Positions 1 to 6,458 of a DNA stretch of 8,163 nucleotides are shown piece by piece; positions within the stretch are counted from its first letter, which is position 1, and each line of letters starts with the position of its first letter. The stretch spans positions 1 through 8,163 of the forward strand of contig JAEZYO010000561.1 of assembly GCA_023419055.1 (NCBI GenBank), read 5' to 3'. Under the pieces are notes generated by a model. That model had not been told where the DNA came from, did no database searches, and was given only the letters and a program-made list of their open reading frames with translations. Both the position numbers and the translations under genes were made by a program. Source of the DNA: Pseudomonadota bacterium (GTDB lineage: Bacteria; Myxococcota; Polyangia; Polyangiales; Polyangiaceae).

Positions 1-1
1 A

Positions 2-895
2 GCCACGGCTTGCCCCGCCGCCACCCTTTCGCTGATCGAGGCGAAGCCGGGGCGCGCCGCGGAGCTCCGGTCGCACGCTTCCCCGAGCCTGATCGTGGTC
101 CTCCGCGGCCGCGCGGAGATCGTCGGCAGGCGACGCGCGCCGGTCGAAGAGGGGGACGTCGTCACGCTCCCGCGCGATCACGAGTACGGCTTCGCCAACG
201 TCGGGCCGGAAGGCTTGCAGGCGCTGCTCGTCACCCTTCCGGGTGGCACGAGAGCGGCGTCCGGCGACGTGACCTCCTTGCCCCAGCTCTTGGCCCGAAA
301 CGAGGCGCGCACCCGGCTCACGCTCGAGGGGCCCTACTTCCGGATGCTCTCGAGCGGCGTGCTCGAGTCCAGCCGAAACCGCGATCGATTTCGCGACGGC
401 GCGCGCGTCCTCTCCGACGCCTTCCAGATGATGCTGTTCACGCGGCAAGCCACCGCAGTCGAGCAAGAGTACGCAGCGATCTTCCACGAGCACCTCGAGG
501 AGGAGATCGGGCACAACCGGCTCCTGAGCGTACCGCCGGAGCGCCGAGCCGAGCGCGACCCGATCTTGCGCGCGACCGCGGCCTGGTTCTGCCACCAGAT
601 GCTGGTCCTCGACAACGCGGGCAAGGCGGTCGTTCATCTGGTGCTCGAGACGGCCGGGTTCCATTTTCACACGCTCGCCAAGCCGGTGCTCGCGAGCGAC
701 GTTTCGGCGGGCTACTTCGCCGCGCACTCGGAGGCGGACGACGAGCACAAGGACGTGGTCATCCGCCTGCTCGAGGGGCAGCACCCCGAGACCTACCGTC
801 GACTTCACCGCGTACTCGAGGACGCCTGGGACATGTTCGACGCGCTCAGCGCTCGAATCACCGAGCTCGTCGAGATCGAGGCGGGGACGTCCTGA
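2..895 (+). CDS. Cupin / haem-oxygenase-like diiron oxidase (HDO) fusion, 5'-truncated
   Basis: The frame is open from the window edge, so the true start lies upstream; 297 residues are visible, numbered here from base 2. Residues about 7-80 form a cupin barrel (G51-D52 turn), but the usual ligands look eroded: the first His of HxH is R23, H25 remains, and the later His position is Y62, with H60 close by. Residues about 112-290 are all-helical and resemble the HDO/TenA-like superfamily, with a plausible diiron set: E168-x2-H171, E216, and H242-x3-D246-x2-H249. That last motif is typical of CADD, UndA and SznF-type oxidases, which activate O2 to oxidise amines, acids or C-C bonds. It is paralogous to the fusion encoded at 2626-3648. 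I infer an active HDO with a structural or weakly metal-binding cupin. The substrate is unknown; the operon suggests an aromatic amino acid derivative. A GTG at 95 would cut the barrel and is unlikely to be the start. Confidence 0.85.
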   Translation, partial: ATACPAATLSLIEAKPGRAAELRSHASPSLIVVLRGRAEIVGRRRAPVEEGDVVTLPRDHEYGFANVGPEGLQALLVTLPGGTRAASGDVTSLPQLLARNEARTRLTLEGPYFRMLSSGVLESSRNRDRFRDGARVLSDAFQMMLFTRQATAVEQEYAAIFHEHLEEEIGHNRLLSVPPERRAERDPILRATAAWFCHQMLVLDNAGKAVVHLVLETAGFHFHTLAKPVLASDVSAGYFAAHSEADDEHKDVVIRLLEGQHPETYRRLHRVLEDAWDMFDALSARITELVEIEAGTS

Positions 896-948
896 GTGCC
901 GGCGAGCGGCGCCATTAGGACGACTCGCCAACAGGGGAGCGGAAATTC

Positions 949-1938
949 ATGAAGACGAGGCAAGCTCGAATGAACGCCGAGAAGCTCGGCGAGGACAGCG
1001 TGTTGGCGGCCTTCAAGGGCCACCTGGTCCCGCAGCGGCACGCCGAGTACACCGACCGCGAGCACGAGGTCTGGCGACACGTCCTCGCTCGCAACGAGTG
1101 GTTGATGGAAAACTACGAGGCGCGCGTGCCGTCGGGGTACGTCGAGGGCATGCGGGCGCTCGCGTTGCCGGACCGCGTGCCCAGGGTCGAAGAGATCAAC
1201 GAGCGCCTCGCGCCGATCGGGTGGAAGACCGTGTGCGTCGAGGGCTACATCCCGACAGCCGCCTACGTGAGCATGATGTCCGCGAGCATCTTCCCCATCT
1301 CGCGAGCGATCCGCCGCCCCGAGCACGTGGATTTCGCGCCGGCGCCCGACATGGTGCACGACATCCTCGGTCACCTGCCGCTCTTGTTCATGCCCGAGCA
1401 CCGGGAGTTCTTGAAGAGGCTCGCGAGCGTCATGATGCGGGCGCGGCCGAACGCGCTCGACGCCGACCTCTACGAGGCGAACCTGTCGATGTCGGAGCTA
1501 CGGACGCGGCCCGGTACCCTGCCGCACGAGCTCGAACACGCCGAGGCGCGCGTGCGCGCGGTGCACCGCGCCCTGCAGGTCTACGCGTCCGAGCTGACGC
1601 ACCTGGCGCGGATGTACCTGTGGAGCGTCGAGTTCGGTCTCATCGGCACCCCGGACGACTTCTCGATCTGCGGCGCGGGGCTGCTCTCCTCGCCCACCGA
1701 GTTCGCGGCCATCTGCGAGAGCTCTCGGCCTCCCATTTCCTACTCGCTCGAAGTCATTCATCGCGACATCGAGTTCTCGGATCTGCAGAAACAGTACTTC
1801 GTGGCCAGGGACTTCGAGCACCTGGTCGCGGTGTTGGAGGACTACGAGGACATCATGCGAACCCAGAGCGGCGACGCCCGTTCGAGCGAGATTCGGGAGA
1901 TTCGGCCGACGAAGAAGGCGAGGAGCCACAATGCTTGA
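949..1938 (+). CDS. Pterin-dependent aromatic amino acid hydroxylase
   Basis: This 329-residue protein belongs to the biopterin-dependent phenylalanine/tyrosine/tryptophan hydroxylase family, non-haem Fe(II) enzymes that hydroxylate an aromatic ring with O2 and tetrahydropterin. The signature PDMVHDILGH (133-142) gives ligands H137 and H142; the carboxylate is E228 in WSVEFGL (225-231), followed by GAGLLSS (242-248). The spacing from H142 to E228 is about 86 residues, roughly twice that of human or Chromobacterium PheH. The extra helices (about 165-215) match what I recall of the longer bacterial subfamily. Four residues before E228, where PheH and TyrH have Trp and TrpH has Phe, this protein has L224, so the substrate may not be ordinary Phe. 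The ATG is preceded by GGGGAG (934-939). No pterin carbinolamine dehydratase gene is nearby, which argues against a Phe-catabolic operon. The last codons overlap the methyltransferase gene. The family call is secure; the substrate and hydroxylation position are unknown. Confidence 0.93.
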   Translation: MKTRQARMNAEKLGEDSVLAAFKGHLVPQRHAEYTDREHEVWRHVLARNEWLMENYEARVPSGYVEGMRALALPDRVPRVEEINERLAPIGWKTVCVEGYIPTAAYVSMMSASIFPISRAIRRPEHVDFAPAPDMVHDILGHLPLLFMPEHREFLKRLASVMMRARPNALDADLYEANLSMSELRTRPGTLPHELEHAEARVRAVHRALQVYASELTHLARMYLWSVEFGLIGTPDDFSICGAGLLSSPTEFAAICESSRPPISYSLEVIHRDIEFSDLQKQYFVARDFEHLVAVLEDYEDIMRTQSGDARSSEIREIRPTKKARSHNA

Positions 1939-2593
1939 GCGAGTCCTCGAACCCGAGGTGATGGATACGCAAGAGGACGCCGACGAGTACGCCGCCTTCG
2001 ACAACACGAGCGTGAACGAAGAGTTCGTGGCGCGGGCGCTCGAGCTCGCGCCGGCGGCGGGCGCCGTGCTCGACGTGGGGACTGGCCCCGGCGACATCGC
2101 GATCCTGCTCGCCAGCCGCGCTCGCAACGTCAAGGTGCTCGCCATCGATCTGGGCGAGCACATGTTGAGCATGGCCCGCGACAACGTGCGGAAGGCGGGG
2201 CTCGCCGACCGCGTGGAAATAGCTCGCGCGGACGCGAAGGAGACCGGTCAAGCCGCCGGGGCGTTCGACATGGTCATCTCGAACAGCCTGGTTCACCACA
2301 TCCCCGAACCCAAGCAATTCCTTGCCGAGGTCAAGCGCGTGCTCCGGCCAGGCGGGGGCCTGTTCATCAAGGATTTGCACCGGCCGGCGAGCGAGGAAGA
2401 GCTCGCGCGCCTGGTGGACACGTACGCCGAAGGTTGCAGCCCGTACCAGCGGCGCATCTTCGCAGACTCCCTGCACGCCGCGCTCACGGTCGAAGAGGTC
2501 GCCGCCCTGTGCGAAGAGGTGGGGCTTTCGGGGGTAGAGGTGAAGCGCACGTCCGATCGGCACTGGAGCCTCGAGCGGCGCGCGTTTTCGTGA
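1931..2593 (+). CDS. Class I SAM-dependent methyltransferase
   Basis: This 220-residue protein has a Rossmann-type methyltransferase core. Motif I is LDVGTGPG (47-54), the ribose-binding acidic residue is D73 at the end of strand 2, D101 fits the adenine-contact position, motif IV is FDMVISNSLVHHI (112-124), and a post-motif loop has VLRPGG (137-142). The C-terminal part contains DSLHAALT (179-186) and SDRHWS (208-213), features I recall from UbiE-like methyltransferases of unassigned function. The start overlaps the hydroxylase stop by 8 bp, with GAGGAG (1920-1925) five bases upstream, so translation is probably coupled. By context it may methylate the O, N or C of a hydroxylated aromatic amino acid or a product of the cupin-HDO proteins. 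The acceptor atom cannot be read from sequence. Methyltransferase fold: high confidence; substrate: unknown. Confidence 0.92.
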   Translation: MLERVLEPEVMDTQEDADEYAAFDNTSVNEEFVARALELAPAAGAVLDVGTGPGDIAILLASRARNVKVLAIDLGEHMLSMARDNVRKAGLADRVEIARADAKETGQAAGAFDMVISNSLVHHIPEPKQFLAEVKRVLRPGGGLFIKDLHRPASEEELARLVDTYAEGCSPYQRRIFADSLHAALTVEEVAALCEEVGLSGVEVKRTSDRHWSLERRAFS

Positions 2594-2611
2594 TCGGGGC
2601 CGCAGATTTTC

Positions 2612-2615
2612 GAGG
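2612..2615 (+). promoter_or_regulatory. Ribosome binding site fixing the start of the second cupin-HDO gene
   Basis: GAGG lies ten bases before the ATG at 2626. The same frame is open far upstream and contains a GTG at 2590 overlapping the methyltransferase stop as GTGA. The Shine-Dalgarno match and the ATG favour 2626, and the residues encoded from 2626 look like a normal cupin N-terminus. Confidence 0.55.
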
Positions 2616-2625
2616 AAAAATCTCG

Positions 2626-3648
2626 ATGGAACTAGAGTTTGGGATCGTCAAGCGCAACGCCATACCGGCCATCACGTCCGTCGAGCACGACGGCGTGCGC
2701 CACACCCTGGGGGAGTTGCGAGACTTTCGCTGGAGCGAGGAGCTCCGGGCGTTCATGCCCGACGCGTCCGAGTTCTCGGTGAGCTGGGTCGCGCTCAAGC
2801 ACGGCGAGACGTTGGCGCCTCACGTGCACCCCATCCAGTCGATGATGATCGTGTACTCGGGCTCGGGTGAGATGCTCGGCGACCTCAGGCGTACGATCTC
2901 GGAGGGCGACGTGATCGTCGTCCCCCCGGGCCGCCAGCACGGCTTCACCGGGGGCCCGGCCGGCCTCTACGCGCTCTCCATTCAGTTCGGGGAGGGGCTC
3001 TACACGGCGCCGGAGAGTCCGCGCGTGGTGTTCAGCGATCAGGAGCACTCGCTCGACGCGCTGCTCGCTTACAACGCCAAGCGCGCCGCCGCCTTCGCCG
3101 GTCGCCCGATCTTCGAGCTCATCGGCGACGGGACCCTCGAGCACGGCCCGTGCTTCGACGCTTGCGTCTCGGCGCTTCGGATCTGGCGTCACGGCATTCG
3201 CAGTCTGCTGCGGGTGTGCGAGGCGAATTCCGGCGATCCCCGCTACGAGGCGGAGTTCCGAAGGAGCGCCGAGGCGCCCATGCGTGATCGCGAAGGCTCG
3301 CACAAGCTCCTCACGCGCGACCCGACCATCGAGGCGATCGCGGGCTGGTTCACGTACCAGATGTACCTGCTCGACGACGCCGAGAAGACGGTCCTCACGC
3401 ACCTCGTCCTCGACAGCGCCGCTTCGGCGTTCGACGAGCGCACCGCCGGCGCGCGGAGCCAAGCGCAGGGCCGAAGGCTCCCTGGGCTCGCTCTGGTAGG
3501 GCTTCGGGAAGGCACGTCGGCGCTCGAGCTCCTGCAGCACGAGTCGCCGCGCGGGTACGCGCGGCTCGAGGCCGTGGCGGGCGAAGCGTGGGACATGATC
3601 GAGGCGATGACCGATCGGGTCGTCGCGCTGACGCGCGCCGCGCGCTGA
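2626..3648 (+). CDS. Cupin / HDO-like fusion with degenerate HDO metal site
   Basis: This 340-residue paralogue of the first gene in the operon has the same order: an N-terminal cupin (about 50-122) and a C-terminal helical HDO-like domain (about 160-335). The cupin is close to canonical: H66-V-H68, Q71 near the usual Glu position, and PPGRQH (100-105) giving H105. In the HDO-like half, E223-x2-H226 aligns with the first metal pair of the paralogue and D263 replaces its Glu. The stretch aligned with H-x3-D-x2-H (about 289-297) reads LALVGLREG, with no His or Asp ligand. Lengths match across this stretch, and the AWDM motif (321-324) plus flanking helices are conserved, so substitution rather than a simple deletion explains the loss. 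I infer a working cupin centre (Fe, Mn or Ni) with the helical half acting as scaffold or partner surface. It sits 32 bp after the methyltransferase and 17 bp before the GGT gene. Cupin fold: secure; reaction unknown. Confidence 0.85.
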   Translation: MELEFGIVKRNAIPAITSVEHDGVRHTLGELRDFRWSEELRAFMPDASEFSVSWVALKHGETLAPHVHPIQSMMIVYSGSGEMLGDLRRTISEGDVIVVPPGRQHGFTGGPAGLYALSIQFGEGLYTAPESPRVVFSDQEHSLDALLAYNAKRAAAFAGRPIFELIGDGTLEHGPCFDACVSALRIWRHGIRSLLRVCEANSGDPRYEAEFRRSAEAPMRDREGSHKLLTRDPTIEAIAGWFTYQMYLLDDAEKTVLTHLVLDSAASAFDERTAGARSQAQGRRLPGLALVGLREGTSALELLQHESPRGYARLEAVAGEAWDMIEAMTDRVVALTRAAR

Positions 3649-3665
3649 CATCACGGAGGTACGGC

Positions 3666-5369
3666 ATGTTTACGGGCGCTTCACGATTCGGTCTCGAGAC
3701 GTACCCCTATCCGTCGCGGCGCCTGCCGGTCTTCGCGTCGCGCGGCATGGTCGCGACGAGTGAACCGCTCGCGGCGCAGGCGGGGCTCCGCATCCTGCAA
3801 GCCGGCGGGAACGCCATCGACGCGGCGATCGCCACGGCGGTCGCCCTCACGGTGCTCGAACCTACCTGCAACGGTATCGGTGGAGACGCGCTGGCGCTGG
3901 TCTGGGACGGCTCGAAGCTCCATGGACTGAACGGCTCCGGCAGGGCTCTGCCGGTTCACTCGCCGAAATTTTTCGGAGACCGGGGGCTCGAGCACGTTCC
4001 GCCTCGCGGCTGGCTCCCCGTGACCATCCCCGGCGCTCCGGCGGCGTGGCGCGACCTACATCAGCGCTTCGGGCGCTTGCCGTTCGAGGCCGTGTTCGAA
4101 CCCGCCATCGAGTACGCGGAGCGTGGTTTCCCCGTGGGGCCGGTGACCGCGCAGAGGTGGCAGGCTGCCGCCGCCATCTACGCCGCCACTTTCGGCGGAG
4201 AAGCGGAGCTCCGCCCGTGGCGGGACACGTTCACCCGCGATGGGCACGCGCCCAAGGCTGGTGACCTCTTCGCCTTGCCCGATCACGCGCGCACGCTCCG
4301 CGAGCTCGCCTCGACCGGCTGCGAGTCCTTTTACACGGGGCGACTTGCAGAGCGCATCGCGAACTTCGCCGCCTCCACCGGCGGCTTCCTGTCGCGTCGC
4401 GATCTCGCCGGCCACCTGAGCTCTTGGGTGGAGCCGATCAGCACGAGCTACCGCGGCCACGATGTCTGGGAGCTCCCGCCGAGCACTCAGGGCATAGCCG
4501 CCCTGACGGCGCTGAACATCCTCGAAGGCTTCGACCTCGCTCGTTACGCGCGCGAGTCCGTCGAGTCGTATCACCTGCAGATCGAGGCCATCAAGCTCGC
4601 GCTCGGGGACGCGTTTCGTTACGTCGCGGACCCGGACGGCGGCGAGGTGCCGTGGCGCCGGCGCCTCGAGAAGTCGTACGCCGAAGAGCAACGCCGCGCG
4701 ATCGGTGAGACCGCGCTGGTGACGCCTCCGCAGGTGCCGCCCACCGGCGGGACCGTGTTCTTGTGCGTAGCCGACGGCGACGGCCAGATGGTTTCCTTCA
4801 TCCAGTCCAACTACTCGGGCTGGCTCCTCGGGTTCGGGTCGGGCGTGGTGGTGCCCGACACCGGCATCGCGCTCCACGCGCGTGCTTGCGGCTTCACGCT
4901 CGAAGAGCACCACCCGAACGTGATCGCGCCCGGCAAGCGCCCTTTCCACACGCTGGCCCCCGCGTTCCTGAGCGAGGGCGGGCGCGCCATCGGGCCGTTC
5001 GGCATGATGGGCGGGCCGATGCAGCCGCAGTCGCACGTTCAGTTCGTGGTAAACCAGGTCGATTACGGCATGAATCCACAGGCCATCGTGGACGCCCCGC
5101 GCTTCCAGTGGATCAGCGACAACAGGGTCGAGGCGGAGCTCGGCGTGCCCTCGCACGTGATGCAGGGGCTGCTGGCGCGCGGGCACGAGGTGCGCCCTTG
5201 CGTCGACTACGCGGCCACGCCACCGCGCCTGAGCGGCCGCTTCATCGGGAGCGGAGGGCTCGCGGCGAGCGGCGACTTCGGTAAGGCACAGATCATCCAG
5301 CGCTCGAAGGACGGCGTGTACGTCGGCGCGAGCGACTGGCGCGCGGACGGCTGCGCCGTCGGCTACTGA
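3666..5369 (+). CDS. Gamma-glutamyltransferase-family Ntn hydrolase, cytoplasmic type
   Basis: This 567-residue protein covers the whole GGT family length. The N-terminal part contains GMVATSEPLAAQAG (27-40) and GGNAIDAAIATAVA (47-60), with R93 in NGSGRALP near the usual carboxylate-binding Arg. The expected autocleavage site is before T363 in TGGTVFL, giving a 362-residue large and a 205-residue small chain; T363 would be the catalytic nucleophile. The small chain keeps the GPFGMMGG turn (MMGG 447-450) followed by PMQPQ. There is no signal peptide, unlike periplasmic GGT, and the overall style is that of the YwrD-like branch. GGAGG (3655-3659) lies six bases before the ATG. Known activities in the superfamily are gamma-glutamyl transfer or hydrolysis, cephalosporin acylation, and C-C cleavage by LmbA-type proteins in 4-alkylproline pathways. 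Here it probably removes or transfers an acyl group, or cleaves a C-C bond, late in the pathway. It is the last gene of the operon. Confidence 0.93.
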   Translation: MFTGASRFGLETYPYPSRRLPVFASRGMVATSEPLAAQAGLRILQAGGNAIDAAIATAVALTVLEPTCNGIGGDALALVWDGSKLHGLNGSGRALPVHSPKFFGDRGLEHVPPRGWLPVTIPGAPAAWRDLHQRFGRLPFEAVFEPAIEYAERGFPVGPVTAQRWQAAAAIYAATFGGEAELRPWRDTFTRDGHAPKAGDLFALPDHARTLRELASTGCESFYTGRLAERIANFAASTGGFLSRRDLAGHLSSWVEPISTSYRGHDVWELPPSTQGIAALTALNILEGFDLARYARESVESYHLQIEAIKLALGDAFRYVADPDGGEVPWRRRLEKSYAEEQRRAIGETALVTPPQVPPTGGTVFLCVADGDGQMVSFIQSNYSGWLLGFGSGVVVPDTGIALHARACGFTLEEHHPNVIAPGKRPFHTLAPAFLSEGGRAIGPFGMMGGPMQPQSHVQFVVNQVDYGMNPQAIVDAPRFQWISDNRVEAELGVPSHVMQGLLARGHEVRPCVDYAATPPRLSGRFIGSGGLAASGDFGKAQIIQRSKDGVYVGASDWRADGCAVGY

Positions 5370-5402
5370 TCTCGCCTAGGACGTGGAGCGGGCTGCCGCT
5401 AG

Positions 5403-5420
5403 GCACCCCGTCGAGGGTGC
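5403..5420 (+). terminator. Small GC hairpin after the GGT gene, weak terminator candidate
   Basis: GCACCC (5403-5408) and GGGTGC (5415-5420) form a perfect 6-bp stem with a 6-base loop, 33 bases after the operon's last stop codon. No T-run follows, so it is not a standard intrinsic terminator. It could protect a 3' end or assist factor-dependent termination, or be chance in GC-rich DNA. Confidence 0.3.
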
Positions 5421-5585
5421 ATCGCAGCGTTGCAGGGCCGCTCCTCGCGGCGCTCCGGGGCGGCGTGGCGACGCGAAATACCGTTGTCTACTGCGGGATA
5501 GGCGCTCCGTACCGGCCCGTGCGGCAGAGACTCCGTGAATGAATTTTCATGAAGCGGGCCGCCCCCTTCCCCGTAGGGCTTCATC

Positions 5586-5597
5586 ATACCTAGGTAT
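5586..5597. promoter_or_regulatory. Perfect 12-bp palindrome, operator candidate
   Basis: ATACCTAGGTAT is identical to its own reverse complement over all 12 bases, centred on CTAG, in an AT-rich patch of an otherwise GC-rich intergenic region. A dimeric regulator could bind here. It lies 274 bases before the first gene of the signalling operon and 217 bases after the biosynthetic operon. No regulator gene is visible in the window, so the binding protein is unknown. Confidence 0.4.
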
Positions 5598-5700
5598 TAG
5601 TGCCTGATTCGGGCGCCGCGTTCGCGTGCGCGCCGTCCGGTGCAGAGGCTCGTCGGCGTCGCCGCGCGTTCCTCGCGAGACGCGCGCGCTTCTCCGCGCC

Positions 5701-5733
5701 GCTTCGTCGAAACGTGAACCGCCGTCACGAAGC
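5701..5733 (+). repeat. Overlapping, mutually exclusive inverted repeats
   Basis: GCTTCGT (5701-5707) can pair with ACGAAGC (5727-5733), a 7-bp stem with a 19-base loop. Inside it, CGTGA (5713-5717) can pair with TCACG (5725-5729). The two stems share bases 5727-5729, so they cannot form together. In a leader RNA this could act as a switch; in DNA it could be a regulator site. Chance is possible at this GC content. Confidence 0.3.
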
Positions 5734-5757
5734 GAACTGCGCCGACTGTCGTCGAGT

Positions 5758-5796
5758 GAATGTCGAACACACACTCTAACTCCGCGGTGTGCATTC
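5758..5796 (+). repeat. Two-part inverted repeat with nested TCGAAC direct repeat
   Basis: GAATG (5758-5762) pairs with CATTC (5792-5796), and CACAC (5768-5772) pairs with GTGTG (5787-5791), leaving TCGAA bulged on the left arm. TCGAAC also occurs as a direct repeat at 5763-5768 and 5795-5800, 32 bases apart or about three helical turns. It lies 75-113 bases upstream of the signalling operon's first ATG, where a promoter or operator would be expected. Confidence 0.3.
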
Positions 5797-5870
5797 GAAC
5801 GAGCGACGACGCTATGCAATCGCGAACGCGTGTGGCATCGTTTGAAGAACACCCAAACACCGGGAGAGTC

Positions 5871-6458
5871 ATGAGCGCTGTGCAACAGGAAGAGTTTCAG
5901 GTCAGGGGCTACATGATATTGAATGTGGCAGGTTACCTTCGCGACACCGTCGGCGAGGCCGAGGCGAAGCGCATCTTCGACGGGCTGTCGCCGAAATCTC
6001 GTGAGATCGTGGCCTCCGCCAAGTCGGCGACCTGGTACCCGGTTGCGGTTCTCTCCGAACTCCTGAGCTCGATCGCGGGGCTCGCGAAGGGCGACGAGGC
6101 CAAGGCGCAAGAGCTCTTGGTCAACTGCGGCAAGTACATGGCGCGCGAGGCGACGAATACCTTCTTGCGTCTCTTGATGCGCATGTTGACGCCCGCCCTC
6201 TTCGCCAAGAAGTTGCCGGACTTCTGGGGCCGAGATTGCACGCGCGGTAAGCTGTCGGTCGACGTGAACGAACGGAAACTCGTGTGTCGCACGCACGACA
6301 TGAAGGGCTTCGATCACGCGGTCTGCACGGGCGCAGGCTTCGCCACCTTCGCGCTCGAGGCCATGGGAAAGACCATCGAGTCGAGGACGATCAAGGACTG
6401 GTCTCTGAGCGCGCCGAGCGCGGACGGCGCGTCGTTCGAGCTCGTGTGGACGGCGTGA
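5871..6458 (+). CDS. Sensor-like protein with WYP motif, myxobacterial DUF2378/V4R-like style
   Basis: This 195-residue soluble protein begins with VRGYMIL (11-17), a pattern I recall from small proteins common in myxobacteria: an N-terminal helical half with a WYP motif (55-57), a middle with LPDFW (115-119), and a C-terminal strand ending FELVW (189-193). I match it tentatively to the TIGR02265/DUF2378 or V4R/haem-NO-binding-like group from overall pattern only. No haem-ligating His of the H-NOX type is obvious (H142 and H149 lie late), and the scattered cysteines do not form a CxxC motif. I see no signal peptide or membrane helix. The ATG at 5871 follows GGGAGAG; an in-frame ATG at 5760 lacks such a site and would add a tail of low-complexity character. 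As the first gene of an rsb-type operon it may feed a signal into the kinase-phosphatase switch. Function not established. Confidence 0.75.
   Translation: MSAVQQEEFQVRGYMILNVAGYLRDTVGEAEAKRIFDGLSPKSREIVASAKSATWYPVAVLSELLSSIAGLAKGDEAKAQELLVNCGKYMAREATNTFLRLLMRMLTPALFAKKLPDFWGRDCTRGKLSVDVNERKLVCRTHDMKGFDHAVCTGAGFATFALEAMGKTIESRTIKDWSLSAPSADGASFELVWTA

Larger units (their letters stand above)
5370..5870. other. Intergenic region between the biosynthetic and signalling operons
   Basis: These 501 bases hold no gene I can support. Short open frames on both strands lack family features and good ribosome binding sites. Contents in order: a small GC hairpin (5403-5420), a short inverted repeat around TTCATGAA (5539-5553), a perfect 12-bp palindrome (5586-5597), then several overlapping inverted repeats (5701-5733 and 5758-5796) before the next operon. 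The patch from about 5536 to 5605 is richer in A/T than its surroundings, as a promoter region would be, but I see no convincing -35/-10 pair. Confidence 0.7.

Noticed and set aside
10..918. Alternative forward frame covering the first cupin-HDO gene
   Set aside because: Its translation is a run of Arg, Ala and Pro without domains; the frame beginning at base 2 encodes the cupin and HDO motifs.
3420..3545. A frameshift hiding the HDO metal motif of the second cupin-HDO gene
   Set aside because: I translated the other two forward frames here. One hits a stop near 3499, the other is open but gives an Arg/Ala/Pro-rich sequence, and neither contains an H-x3-D-x2-H motif. The main frame matches the paralogue in length and resumes conserved residues (AWDM), so the loss is by substitution.
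2590..3648. GTG at 2590 as the start of the second cupin-HDO gene
   Set aside because: It overlaps the methyltransferase stop neatly (GTGA), but the ATG at 2626 has GAGG at good spacing. The extra 12 residues add nothing recognisable. It remains a possible alternative.
2632..5186. Long open frames on the minus strand (about 2632-3654 and 4056-5186)
   Set aside because: They mirror the cupin-HDO and GGT genes, arise from the high GC content, and give Arg/Ala/Gly/His-rich translations with no family motifs.
5833..5845. Possible sigma-54 promoter (TGGCAT...TTTGA) before the sensor-like gene
   Set aside because: The spacing between the GG and the downstream element is about two bases short and the invariant GC is absent.
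5760..5870. ATG at 5760 as the start of the sensor-like gene
   Set aside because: The added 37 residues look like translated leader, no ribosome binding site precedes it, and the ATG at 5871 has GGGAGAG just upstream and begins close to the conserved VRGY motif.
5547..6317. Open frame on the minus strand, 256 codons
   Set aside because: It is antisense to the sensor-like gene and the intergenic region, has an Arg-rich translation, no motifs and no good ribosome binding site.
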